A DNA stretch of 21,532 bases from JBNKFQ01 sp050289385 (GCA_050289385.1 JBNKFQ010000294.1:1-21532), one strand, 5' to 3'; shown: positions 1-7,892, counted from the stretch's first letter. The notes: generated from the letters alone by a model not told the origin. A program made the numbers and translations.

Positions 1-511
1 GCAAACGAACTCCCAACTGTGGGTTCGCCTTGAGATCATCTGCCAACCGTATTCCGCTGCCTGTAATTCCGATAATCGCAGCATTGCGGGTATTGAAATC
101 ACCTGAACGCAGCTTAAATATTAAAAATTTTAAAATCACTCGCCAGCCACACAAAATAAATGCAACAGAAAGGAACCAAGTACCTGTCGCAAGACGTGAA
201 TAGTAATCACTGTTTTTTGTGGCAAACCCGAGGAGCAACAGGAAAGCCCCCACTGCAACCCAGCTAGAAAAAGTTATGATTAACATTTTGCCAAAACTGC
301 TGGAATGCCACGACCTATACAGCTGCAATGACTCCGCAAAATACGCATGCGCACCCACAGCCAGTAGGCCGAGAATAATATACATATTGTCTATTGGCAC
401 CCGGAAAATCCAGCAACTCGCGGCCAGTGCAGCAAGAATTAACAAGCCGTCAGCCAAACGATAAAATCCAGAGAATTCACTCTGACGGGATTTAATCCAC
501 CCTTCTTTCAC
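1..511 (-). CDS. Undecaprenyl-phosphate hexose-phosphate transferase, WcaJ type (N-terminal part)
   Basis: The reading frame enters from the left edge of the window, so only about 170 N-terminal residues are present. Seen: several hydrophobic segments typical of the N-terminal membrane part of this family, then a Rossmann-like stretch (AAIIGITGSGIRLADDL) matching the CoA_binding_3 region. There is no in-frame ATG. I chose GTG at 511 because AGGAG lies 8 nt upstream (520-524) and the protein then starts VKEGWIKSRQSEF. The start is 31 nt after the stop of the upstream glycosyltransferase gene, so the two are probably co-transcribed. Family knowledge: such enzymes transfer a sugar-1-phosphate, often glucose or galactose, to undecaprenyl phosphate at the inner membrane and so start glycan repeat-unit synthesis. 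The catalytic bacterial sugar-transferase domain would lie outside the window, so substrate and completeness are unknown. Confidence 0.82.
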   Translation of the reverse strand, partial: MKEGWIKSRQSEFSGFYRLADGLLILAALAASCWIFRVPIDNMYIILGLLAVGAHAYFAESLQLYRSWHSSSFGKMLIITFSSWVAVGAFLLLLGFATKNSDYYSRLATGTWFLSVAFILCGWRVILKFLIFKLRSGDFNTRNAAIIGITGSGIRLADDLKANPQLGVRL

Positions 512-519
512 CCAACTTG

Positions 520-524
520 CTCCT
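520..524 (-). promoter_or_regulatory. Ribosome binding site deciding the GTG start at 511
   Basis: AGGAG on the minus strand, 8 nt before GTG at 511. It is the best Shine-Dalgarno match here and supports a non-ATG start for the sugar-phosphate transferase. Confidence 0.65.
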
Positions 525-542
525 GTTTTGAACAGTTCAAAT

Positions 543-1673
543 TTATTTCTCCGACAGGCTTCTAAGCACATCCAATTCGCCGTCAACTGTTTTTGAAATA
601 TTGATTTTTTCCATAGACGCTCTCGCCTCTTTCACAATACGCTCAAAAAGCACAGGGTTCTTCGTCACTTCAATTATTTTTTTTGCCATTTCTTCTGGGG
701 AATCACCCAAAACCCCATCCCTATAATCCTCAACAAATTCTGGAATAGCCGTATTATTACTACTAACAACTAAAAGTCCTGACGCCAATGCCTCGCACAT
801 ACTTACTCCCTGAGCATCCATTCTGGTTGGCGCCAAAAAAATCCCGAAATTTGAAAACAAATCACTTAAACTTATACGGTCAACAAACTTTCCAAATATA
901 TTTATCCTGTCACTCAACCCCTTTTTTCTGATTTTTTTAAGATATCTTTTTTTATACGGCCCCTCTCCATATATATCTAAGGTATACTGTTCTGGCAAAT
1001 AACTCATTACATCAATCGCCATATCAACTGCATATTTTCTGCTTGACAACGGCCTTAAATTTAGCACCCTGAATCTATTTTCATACAAATTCTGAAATGC
1101 AAACATTTTTGTATCGATACCATTAGGTATAATACAAAAAGACGTGATTTTTTGGCCCAAATTTTTTTCCGCATCCTCCTTCATCCACACAGACGGAAAT
1201 AAAAAAGTTACATTTCTTCTTAACCTGGATTTTTTAAAAAAATCCCTCATCTTAGGCATCACCAAAAAGTCTTTTTTAAACCATTTGACAAAATCCAAAA
1301 TTCTAAAATTAAAATCGAACATTCTGGACGAATATCTCTGCACCTCGCTTCCATGGACGTACATAGCGAAAGGCAATTTTTTTTTCATGATAAATTTATA
1401 AATAAACCATCCATCGGCTTTACTGAACGGGTATATATTCAGCAAATGCAAATACAAAACATCCTTATCATTCAAGCTCTTTGTAATATTTCGGCTAGGC
1501 ATCCTAAATACACTCACGCCTTCATAATTATAATTATCTGATTTTTCCGAAGGCACAAAAACAACCACATCCACACCCTTCCTTATCATTTCTATGCACC
1601 TTGCGTGCACAAACATATGACTATAAGGTCTGTTTTTATCCGGGTATCTCGATGTCAAAATAACTACTCTCAT
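543..1673 (-). CDS. Glycosyltransferase family 4 (GT-B fold)
   Basis: 376 residues, the usual size for a GT4 enzyme. The N-terminal half has the GT-B opening (MRVVILTSRYPDKNRPYSH) and an HGSE motif at 107-110. The C-terminal half has PNGID (183-187), a DIYGEGP segment near 233-239, and DAQGVSMCEALASG (286-299). The last corresponds to the E-x7-E donor-binding motif, but its first acid is Asp286 and its second is Glu294. Family knowledge: GT4 enzymes move a sugar from a nucleotide sugar to a lipid-linked acceptor at the cytoplasmic face of the inner membrane with retention of configuration. The neighbours (WcaJ-type transferase downstream, Wzx flippase upstream) place it in the same glycan pathway. 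The gene is AT-rich, has several A/T runs including T9 at 1377-1385 (A9 in the coding strand), and lacks a clear Shine-Dalgarno sequence. Donor and acceptor cannot be read from the sequence. Confidence 0.88.
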   Translation of the reverse strand: MRVVILTSRYPDKNRPYSHMFVHARCIEMIRKGVDVVVFVPSEKSDNYNYEGVSVFRMPSRNITKSLNDKDVLYLHLLNIYPFSKADGWFIYKFIMKKKLPFAMYVHGSEVQRYSSRMFDFNFRILDFVKWFKKDFLVMPKMRDFFKKSRLRRNVTFLFPSVWMKEDAEKNLGQKITSFCIIPNGIDTKMFAFQNLYENRFRVLNLRPLSSRKYAVDMAIDVMSYLPEQYTLDIYGEGPYKKRYLKKIRKKGLSDRINIFGKFVDRISLSDLFSNFGIFLAPTRMDAQGVSMCEALASGLLVVSSNNTAIPEFVEDYRDGVLGDSPEEMAKKIIEVTKNPVLFERIVKEARASMEKINISKTVDGELDVLRSLSEK

Positions 1674-1772
1674 AATGTAAAAATATATTTTTCAATTTAC
1701 AAAAGTTCACAGATCAAATAAAAACCAAAATGTGGCCTAAAATCAAAATATGACAATTTTCACCAAAATCAT

Positions 1773-3047
1773 CTAAAGCTCTCTCGGCAACTCAAACTTT
1801 TGCCGGGATACCCAAAAATTAAAAACAAAAATCACACAAAGAAACAAGAAAAAATAGGTCAAAGCATAACTATAAGTTGCCCCCTTTGCACCATACGTCG
1901 GAACCAAAAAATAATTAAGTAATAAAAACAAACTTCCTTGAATTAGCTCATTTAAAACATACATACGTAAAAAAGCTTTGGCCACTATCACATAGGCAAT
2001 GACATAGCAGAAAACACGAAATACATCGCCAACCAACTGAAACAAAAACAATCCTGACATTTGCGAAAAATCTGAAGAATACAGCAGTAGTATCACGTAT
2101 TCTCTAAATATGTATATCAGCAAAGTTATCGGAACGACAAACATAGCTGAATACCTAATGGTTCGGTATACTTCTCGCGCAATCTGTTCTCGATCATTAA
2201 GACGAGAAAGCCTTGGCAAGTAGTAGACAGAGAATATTACCGCTATAAACTGCAAGTAGGCATCAGATATCTTCATTATACCTTGCCAGTACCCAACCTC
2301 ACTCCAACCATGATTTTGCGCCATAAAGTTTCGAATCACCATTTGCACGACAGGCACGGCAATCACGGTTACTAAAACCATTGCGGAGTATTTTAATAAT
2401 TTCTGGATGCAGGAGTTATTAACACTTGGCATCAAGTAACATAACGGGAAAAGTTTTTTTCTGGAAATGAAGTATAAAGACGGAGCAATCATTACCGCTG
2501 GAATTGCAGCCAAGCCAATCAATGCCCCATCAAAACCAAAACTTAACGACAACACCAAAACAAATAACATACCAATCAATGAAGCCGTAATTATTGACAA
2601 AGCATTTGCAGTTACGTCACCAAACCCATTAAGAATTGACAAAAGAAAGTATCCGACACCTATCAAAAACTGAACAAATCCTGCCAGCATCAAAATGTAG
2701 GCATATTTATCTTCACCAAATAGTATAATAGAGAATTGGTTTGATAAGAGTATAAAGCTCACAAAAACAACAAAAGATGTGCATACGACAATAGCAGATG
2801 CATTGGAAAGATATGTCCTCAGGTACACAGAAGAGTCTTTATTCTCTGCAACATACCTGATAACACCTTTAGCCACACCACCGGAAGATACGACTGTTAA
2901 TACAGTCAGCAGACTCATAAACTGACCAGCCTTACCCAAACCACCTGACCCAAACATAACAACAATAAATTTGACCACAATCAAGCCAATAAGAATCTTG
3001 ATCGCTGTCGCAGCGCCAGTAATAAATGATGCTTTAATAAAGTTCAC
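1773..3047 (-). CDS. wzx: Lipid-linked oligosaccharide flippase, WzxE/RfbX-like (MOP superfamily)
   Basis: 424 residues with about a dozen hydrophobic segments, typical of Wzx flippases. From memory of Escherichia coli WzxE, several stretches align well: the start MNFIKASFITGAAT, GGLGKAGQF near residue 35, VGYWQGIMKISDAYLQF in the middle, and FQLVGDVFRVFCYVIAYVIVAKAFLR in the last third. Wzx proteins turn undecaprenyl-diphosphate-linked repeat units from the cytoplasmic to the periplasmic face of the inner membrane. The start is GTG at 3047; an in-frame stop lies just upstream and the Shine-Dalgarno sequence is weak. The downstream GT4 gene begins after a 99-nt AT-rich gap. With the WcaJ-type and WecG-type genes nearby, the protein probably exports the glycan made here. 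WzxE itself serves enterobacterial common antigen; that role should not be transferred to this gene. Confidence 0.87.
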   Translation of the reverse strand: MNFIKASFITGAATAIKILIGLIVVKFIVVMFGSGGLGKAGQFMSLLTVLTVVSSGGVAKGVIRYVAENKDSSVYLRTYLSNASAIVVCTSFVVFVSFILLSNQFSIILFGEDKYAYILMLAGFVQFLIGVGYFLLSILNGFGDVTANALSIITASLIGMLFVLVLSLSFGFDGALIGLAAIPAVMIAPSLYFISRKKLFPLCYLMPSVNNSCIQKLLKYSAMVLVTVIAVPVVQMVIRNFMAQNHGWSEVGYWQGIMKISDAYLQFIAVIFSVYYLPRLSRLNDREQIAREVYRTIRYSAMFVVPITLLIYIFREYVILLLYSSDFSQMSGLFLFQLVGDVFRVFCYVIAYVIVAKAFLRMYVLNELIQGSLFLLLNYFLVPTYGAKGATYSYALTYFFLFLCVIFVFNFWVSRQKFELPREL

Positions 3048-3155
3048 GGTATATCATTGTTCTCGATATTTTCACCTGCAAACATCGCCTCGCCTTTCAG
3101 ATTAAAGTTCTAAAGCCAACCGGAGCGCCCAGTACCTTCAAGCAGTACTTTTATA

Positions 3156-3182
3156 TTGACTGAAAACTTTCTCTCGTAATTT
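3156..3182 (+). promoter_or_regulatory. Possible sigma-70 promoter for the WecG-type gene
   Basis: TTGACT (3156-3161) is followed after 15 nt by TAATTT (3177-3182). The spacing is short for sigma-70 and the -10 match is modest, so this is only a candidate. It lies in the 249-nt divergent gap between the flippase and WecG-type genes. Confidence 0.2.
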
Positions 3183-3194
3183 TCGCCCCAAAAC

Positions 3195-3216
3195 CATGGT
3201 CAATACCACGACCATG
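3195..3216. repeat. Perfect 7-bp inverted repeat in the wzx/wecG intergenic region
   Basis: CATGGTC (3195-3201) and GACCATG (3210-3216) flank an 8-nt loop. It could be an operator or an RNA hairpin in a wecG leader. No T-run follows, so it is not an intrinsic terminator. Confidence 0.35.
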
Positions 3217-3296
3217 CATCCAATGATCCAACCTTCGGCTTTTTGCGTCACCCCCTGAATCAGCAGCTCTGATTCCAATCTAAAGACATCTCACTC

Positions 3297-4205
3297 ATGC
3301 CCACCATAAGCAAAAGGTTAAAGCCCCTCTCGCGCCAAGTCTACTATCACCAACAATCGAAACAGCCCGCCCACTTTATCACCGAACAACCTGTTATGTT
3401 AGAATCCCGTGCTGATATGCCATACGTCAAACGCTCACCCGGCAAACGCACCATAGTGGATAATATCATTATGCCCAGAATATCTGTACTTGAATGCCCG
3501 CTAGACCCCCTCACTATGGAAGAAACCATTCGCCGGATATGTGATGCGATAGACAATGATCGATTTATCCAACACGTTGTCATCAATACCGCGAAACTGG
3601 TAAATATGCAAAATGATGCAACCTTGGCCCATTCTGTAAAGAGCTGCGACATAATCAACATCGACGGCATGGGGGTAGTTTTTGGAGCTCGATTTCTTGG
3701 GCATTCTGTTCCTGAGCGCGTTACCGGCATTGATCTGTTTCAACGTCTTTTAGTAGCAAGCTCACAAAAAGGATACCCGGTTTTTTTATTAGGCGCAAAA
3801 GCTGATGTACTTGAAAAGGCAACTCAGACACTGAGGCACCAACACCCTAACTTATCTATTGCTGGCACCCACCATGGTTACTTTTGGGATAATGAAGAAG
3901 CTGTCATTAAAAAAATTTACAACTCAGGCGCCAAATTGCTTTTTGTTGCAATTTCTTCTCCTCAAAAAGAATGCTTTATACAAAAATGGAAAGACCGGCT
4001 GGGGGTAAATTTTGTAATGGGAGTAGGAGGGACTTTTGATGTCATTGCAGGCAAAGTCAAAAGAGCGCCAGCATGGATGCAAACTCTTGGTCTTGAGTGG
4101 CTTTTCAGACTTATACAAGAACCACGCCGCATGTGGAAGCGTTATCTGACCACCAACATCAAGTTCGCATGGATGCTGTTTTTAGAGAAATGCACTAAAA
4201 ATTAA
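3297..4205 (+). CDS. wecG: WecG/TagA/CpsF family glycosyltransferase (GT26)
   Basis: The open frame gives 302 residues. The conserved family part begins near MPRISVLECPLD at residue 59 (ATG at 3471). A start there would give 244 residues, close to the usual length for WecG and TagA. Family motifs seen are VVINTAKLVNM, NIDGMGVVFGARFL (carries the proposed catalytic Asp), PVFLLGAK, and GVGGTFDVIAGKVKRAP followed by LGLEWLFRLIQEPRR. Family knowledge: WecG adds N-acetylmannosaminuronic acid to lipid I of enterobacterial common antigen and TagA adds N-acetylmannosamine in teichoic acid synthesis. Both act on undecaprenyl-diphosphate-linked acceptors at the cytoplasmic membrane. The extra 58 N-terminal residues are basic, match nothing I recognise, and no start has a clear Shine-Dalgarno sequence. 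The gene is divergent from the flippase and convergent with the methyltransferase. Family membership is firm; start and sugar are uncertain. Confidence 0.87.
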   Translation: MPTISKRLKPLSRQVYYHQQSKQPAHFITEQPVMLESRADMPYVKRSPGKRTIVDNIIMPRISVLECPLDPLTMEETIRRICDAIDNDRFIQHVVINTAKLVNMQNDATLAHSVKSCDIINIDGMGVVFGARFLGHSVPERVTGIDLFQRLLVASSQKGYPVFLLGAKADVLEKATQTLRHQHPNLSIAGTHHGYFWDNEEAVIKKIYNSGAKLLFVAISSPQKECFIQKWKDRLGVNFVMGVGGTFDVIAGKVKRAPAWMQTLGLEWLFRLIQEPRRMWKRYLTTNIKFAWMLFLEKCTKN

Positions 4206-4269
4206 TTACTCACTTGACTATGACATTAGGTCAAAAACCCTATGTGCTTCAAGTAACCTTGTTTCATAC

Positions 4270-4968
4270 TCACCCATATCTTTTTTCAAAGATATAAAAA
4301 TCAGCGAGAGTTGTGTTATTAGCATCTTTTGGGTTAAATGGATATTTATTATCAATCTTTTGGATCACTTGCCACTCAGCTCGGTACTTTGCAACCCAAT
4401 CCGTGAATTTATGATGCTTAACGTGATTAGATTGGGACGATTCACGGTTGCTTGAATAGATAATTACATATTTTTCAGATGCATCAAATATATGCGCCAT
4501 ATAAGCTTCATAAATACTAGTTTCGATCAAGTGATAGATTACATCAAGTGACAGAACGAGCTGAGCCCTGAACACCCTGGCATTATCCTGAAAGGCCAGT
4601 GAATGATATAAATAAAAACTTTTACTCTTGTCTTTTTTAAACGCCATTTTGCAAAGCTGAATTGCCTGCGAAGAAACATCCAGACCATAGTATTGCGAAT
4701 AATTCATTAATTTTAACTGATTACCATCCCCACAACCAAACTCAATTACAGTTTGAATATTATTTTCCTTTACAAAAGTATTAATAACCTCTGCCTTAAA
4801 AACCGCCAAATGATTATATGAACCTGACCCAGAGGTTCCACCGCGTCGATAACGGCCTTCCCAGTACCTATCTGACCCAACAAACACTTGATTGCGACAA
4901 TAATTCAAGATCCCGCGGGCAATATTGCTGACAAATGGAATCTGCTTGATGGCATCTCGTAATTTCAT
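4270..4968 (-). CDS. Class I SAM-dependent methyltransferase
   Basis: About 232 residues. Motif I is VIEFGCGDGNQ near residues 75-85, followed by the acidic strand YYGLDVSSQAIQLCK. AQLVLSLDVIYHLIE is the equivalent of the motif after strand 4, with the D-V-I-x-H pattern common in small-molecule and sugar methyltransferases. I prefer ATG at 4968, with AAAGGG about 5 nt upstream; a GTG two codons earlier sits too close to that site. The gene is convergent with the WecG-type gene and downstream of the ligase gene, separated by 127-133 nt of AT-rich sequence with no clear terminator. Such enzymes in glycan loci often methylate a sugar or cap a chain, but the substrate here is inference only. Its low GC matches the glycan island to its left. 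Confidence 0.78.
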   Translation of the reverse strand: MKLRDAIKQIPFVSNIARGILNYCRNQVFVGSDRYWEGRYRRGGTSGSGSYNHLAVFKAEVINTFVKENNIQTVIEFGCGDGNQLKLMNYSQYYGLDVSSQAIQLCKMAFKKDKSKSFYLYHSLAFQDNARVFRAQLVLSLDVIYHLIETSIYEAYMAHIFDASEKYVIIYSSNRESSQSNHVKHHKFTDWVAKYRAEWQVIQKIDNKYPFNPKDANNTTLADFYIFEKRYG

Positions 4969-5101
4969 ACACACCCTTTACTGCATAAACACTTATAAAT
5001 TTTGTTTATTTTTTGATCAATCACCTACCACATAAATATCAAGGCTAGCTCTCTAAATATTTAACCAAAACCCAAAGATGGTAAAATTTTATTTATATCA
5101 G

Positions 5102-7237
5102 TTAACCGCTTTCTCTTGAACGAACTTGTTCAGTCAATGCATACGTCAGCTCGCTTAACTTTCGTTGAATTTTCCCGAATTCCTTTTCACTTGTTCTAGG
5201 ATTTACAAAACGTTCTAATTTCAATTCTGATAGTCTTTGCAAACTTTCCTCCTGTCGTCCCGTGTGCTGCGCCACATACGCATACACACTCAATAACTCG
5301 TAATCGTAAAATCTCGCAAAAAAATCATCTAATACATTAAATGCCAGATTAAATTTTTCATCTTCCATATAAATGAAAGACAGCCTCTTAACGGAAGCAA
5401 TATCGCCTGACGCCAACAACAAGACCTTTTTCAATGCCTCTCTTTCTTTATCAACATCTCCCAAACTATTATAGATTTGAGATTCCACAATATCGGGGAA
5501 AGCATAATATGGAAACGATTTTCGGACTTTATTTAAATACACAAAACTTTTTTCAATATACCAATTTTTTTTCTCATCATCACTTTCAGTAGTAATTGCA
5601 ATATATGCCAACATACCACCACGCATCATATCCAAGCGAGGATGCCAAGGATCCATGTCCGCAGACTTCTCAACGAAGTATCTCATTAAATCATGGTGCA
5701 AACTGACATCAGGATATTTCTCTTTATCGTACATATCCTTTTCAATAAAACGATGTACCATCTCACCAGATGCCGCGTAATGCCAACCACCTGCCATCCG
5801 GTAACCAACGTAGCCTCCCGCTACTGACATCAAGAGCAATACAGCAGCCCATATCTTGCCAGAGGACAAACTGACGTCTGATTTACTCTGATGCCAACGT
5901 TCCGCAGTAGCCGCCAAAATTCCCAGAAATATACACAGATAAGCTGGCTGAATAGTCATGGATAGAGGAAATGAAAAGCACATTATTGCAAATAGCCCTA
6001 GCATACTAACGGCAATACTAAATACCCTGTATCGCTCTTGATCCGAGCCATTGAAAAACGCCAAACGACAAACCCAAAAAAGGCCGTACAGCAACAAGAT
6101 CCCCGCAAAAATACTAAGCACACCAAATTCAACCAAAGTTTGCAGGTAATCATTGTGGGTAAAGCGCCAATAAATGCGCCGCCCCAAATTGTAGTCTCTA
6201 TCTGACGCAGAATTGTATTTAGGGTAATATACTTGCCAGTTAAGCGCCCCCACTCCGTACCAAGTATCGGGAAGCATAGCAAGGGTAGTTGACCACGTTT
6301 TAAATCTATCCTTGGATGCAGCTTCAAGACTAACTCCCATCCGGTAATGCTTTTGACTTTTAACTAATAGTCTATTTACAGCGTTATTTTCAAGCTTGAA
6401 AGGCTTATCGTACGATGGCATGGCAATCAAAACCAAGAATAATATACTCGCAAACAAGGTGCTTAATTGGCTGTGTTTTGCCGGCAAAGATACCTTTTCA
6501 AATAATCCAGGACAAACAAACCGAAACACCAAAGTCAGAGCCACCAGCTCCAGCAACATAGCTACAAAGGATTGTCGAGCTAGCGCATAGACCAAGAGCG
6601 CAGCCATCATGGCTAAAATACTTTTGAATAGCCAAGCCTGCCAAGCGACTTGAGAGGTTCGCACCATGTAAACCGTTATAGGTAAGGCAAAAATCACAAA
6701 ACTTGCAGCCTGATTTTTATGCCCGCTAGTGCTACCAGGCCAAGGATAACCTGCAGATGTCAGATAAATCTCAGTACCAAACAGATATTGGAGCACCCCT
6801 ACCAATGCCATGTAGCCACCACCAATAGCCACGTAAAATAACAGCCGATTTACCTGCCCATATCTTTTGACAAAATTGTAGACAGCCAACACCAGCATCA
6901 GCATTAAAAACCATCGGGCTGCCCCCAACCAAGCATCATACCGATCAACTGCAAAGCAAGCCGTACCAATCGCTAAAATCGCAATAATCCAGACCGGTAG
7001 CAGTAGCGGGGATCTCCAACCCAACGCAATGCCCCCCCCCCTGACAACCACCGACAATAACAATGGGACGGCCACCATCAAGAAGTACAAGCGTATTGCC
7101 CAAGGATGAACAAGCAACCACTGGAAAGCCCCAAGTGCTGGCAACAAAAGTATAATTAGACAGAGAAGTACGAGTCCAAAATTACTATAAGAAGGCATTC
7201 TCATTGGCAAACTATTCCAGCCATTATCAATGGCCAC
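5102..7237 (-). CDS. O-antigen ligase/polymerase-family membrane protein with TPR-like C-terminus; candidate pilin oligosaccharyltransferase
   Basis: The first about 470 residues hold roughly a dozen hydrophobic segments. The Wzy_C-type loop motif HNDYLQTLVEFG lies near residue 365, with conserved His, Asp and Glu-x-Gly. A loop with SGHKNQAASF lies near residue 170, where ligases often have a G-x-x-N pattern. After the last membrane segment comes a soluble part of about 220 residues with TPR-like helical pairs (for example IVESQIYNSLGDVDKEREALKKVL). Family knowledge: members include WaaL ligases, Wzy polymerases and the PglL/TfpO pilin oligosaccharyltransferases, which transfer glycan from undecaprenyl diphosphate in the periplasm. 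Position directly after pilA favours a TfpO/PglL role, by analogy with Pseudomonas and Acinetobacter. The GTG at 7237 has no Shine-Dalgarno sequence; ATG at 7204, with GGAA upstream, may be the true start. A G10 tract (C10 at 7032-7041 on the plus strand) falls about 65 codons in and could allow switching. Confidence 0.8.
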   Translation of the reverse strand: MAIDNGWNSLPMRMPSYSNFGLVLLCLIILLLPALGAFQWLLVHPWAIRLYFLMVAVPLLLSVVVRGGGIALGWRSPLLLPVWIIAILAIGTACFAVDRYDAWLGAARWFLMLMLVLAVYNFVKRYGQVNRLLFYVAIGGGYMALVGVLQYLFGTEIYLTSAGYPWPGSTSGHKNQAASFVIFALPITVYMVRTSQVAWQAWLFKSILAMMAALLVYALARQSFVAMLLELVALTLVFRFVCPGLFEKVSLPAKHSQLSTLFASILFLVLIAMPSYDKPFKLENNAVNRLLVKSQKHYRMGVSLEAASKDRFKTWSTTLAMLPDTWYGVGALNWQVYYPKYNSASDRDYNLGRRIYWRFTHNDYLQTLVEFGVLSIFAGILLLYGLFWVCRLAFFNGSDQERYRVFSIAVSMLGLFAIMCFSFPLSMTIQPAYLCIFLGILAATAERWHQSKSDVSLSSGKIWAAVLLLMSVAGGYVGYRMAGGWHYAASGEMVHRFIEKDMYDKEKYPDVSLHHDLMRYFVEKSADMDPWHPRLDMMRGGMLAYIAITTESDDEKKNWYIEKSFVYLNKVRKSFPYYAFPDIVESQIYNSLGDVDKEREALKKVLLLASGDIASVKRLSFIYMEDEKFNLAFNVLDDFFARFYDYELLSVYAYVAQHTGRQEESLQRLSELKLERFVNPRTSEKEFGKIQRKLSELTYALTEQVRSRESG
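7032..7041 (-). repeat. G10 homopolymer inside the ligase gene
   Basis: Ten consecutive C on the plus strand, read as G10 in the coding strand (codons for Arg-Gly-Gly-Gly). At this length the frame is open. Gain or loss of one base would shift the frame near residue 66 of 711. Confidence 0.9.
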
Positions 7238-7327
7238 TAAAGATTAATTTATTTTAAGAACTGGCGTAGCAATTGTTTCAACAAAAAAGCTATAACACCC
7301 AACCTCACAAAGCAAATTCGAGCAGGC

Positions 7328-7358
7328 AAAAAAAAGGCCCTTTTAAATATAGGGCCTT
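7328..7358 (-). terminator. Rho-independent terminator of pilA
   Basis: Read on the minus strand: stem AAGGCCC (7352-7358), an 11-nt A/T-rich loop, then GGGCCTT (7334-7340) running into a run of T (7328-7335). It starts 17 nt past the pilA stop. It should end most pilA transcripts before the ligase gene, so the ligase needs read-through or its own promoter. Confidence 0.92.
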
Positions 7359-7374
7359 AGTTTAAGACATCTTG

Positions 7375-7833
7375 TTATTTACATGAACCCGGCAAATACT
7401 TTGCTGGCAGAGTTCCTGGACTACAATTAAACTGAAATACCTGAGTGGGAATATCAGCTGTCGCCATTGCAGTTCCGGCACTATCCTGAGGCTCTAATTC
7501 TATTGTTTTAGTATCTACGTCAGCGTCAATACCAGTCAGGGTAATTGTAATTTTACCTGCGGCAGTAGTAGTAATGCTGGACACATACTGCGTTGATTGA
7601 GCAGTATCCTCACAACCCCAACCATTCGCGGTAAAGGTTGCGCCCGAATCACCGGTTTGATAAACCTCCGCAACCGCCGTACGACACTGGCTTGCTGCCA
7701 AAATACCTTCAGACACTTTGGACTTGATAATGTAAGTCTGGTACGCAGGCAAAGCAATCGCCGCCAGAATACCGATAATCGCAACCACGATCATCAGTTC
7801 GATCAATGTAAAACCACCTTGACGCTGTTTCAT
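7375..7833 (-). CDS. pilA: Type IV major pilin precursor (type IVa)
   Basis: 152 residues. The leader MKQRQGG is followed by the classic N-methylated start FTLIELMIVVAIIGILAAIALPAY, with PilD cleavage after Gly7 and Glu5 of the mature chain present. The globular part has Cys in SQCRTAV and GWGCED and a C-terminal pair in FNCSPG...PGSCK. The last pair probably makes the D-region disulfide loop. AGGAG (7842-7846) lies 8 nt before the ATG. A sigma-54 promoter lies upstream and an intrinsic terminator downstream. Family knowledge: PilA subunits are processed and methylated by PilD, then assembled by PilB on the PilC platform into pili for twitching motility, adhesion and DNA uptake. Possible O-glycan sites are the Ser/Thr-rich middle (TQSTQYVSSITTT) or the Ser next to the last Cys, but nothing in the sequence fixes the site. 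Confidence 0.96.
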   Translation of the reverse strand: MKQRQGGFTLIELMIVVAIIGILAAIALPAYQTYIIKSKVSEGILAASQCRTAVAEVYQTGDSGATFTANGWGCEDTAQSTQYVSSITTTAAGKITITLTGIDADVDTKTIELEPQDSAGTAMATADIPTQVFQFNCSPGTLPAKYLPGSCK

Positions 7834-7876
7834 TTGGAATTCTCCTCATCATTCAATAAACAGACATTTCCTTCAA

Positions 7877-7892
7877 AGCAAATACTGTACCA
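7877..7892 (-). promoter_or_regulatory. Sigma-54 promoter of pilA
   Basis: On the minus strand TGGTACA, 4 nt, TTGCT. The invariant GG (-24) and GC (-12) are exactly 10 nt apart, as sigma-54 requires. Predicted transcription start is near 7867, giving a 5' leader of roughly 35 nt before the pilA ATG. By analogy with Pseudomonas, the activator would be PilR, encoded elsewhere. Confidence 0.8.

Noticed and set aside
219..464. Plus-strand open frame of 81 codons at the left end
   Set aside because: It is antisense to the WcaJ-type gene, whose minus frame (from GTG 511) has membrane segments and a family motif.
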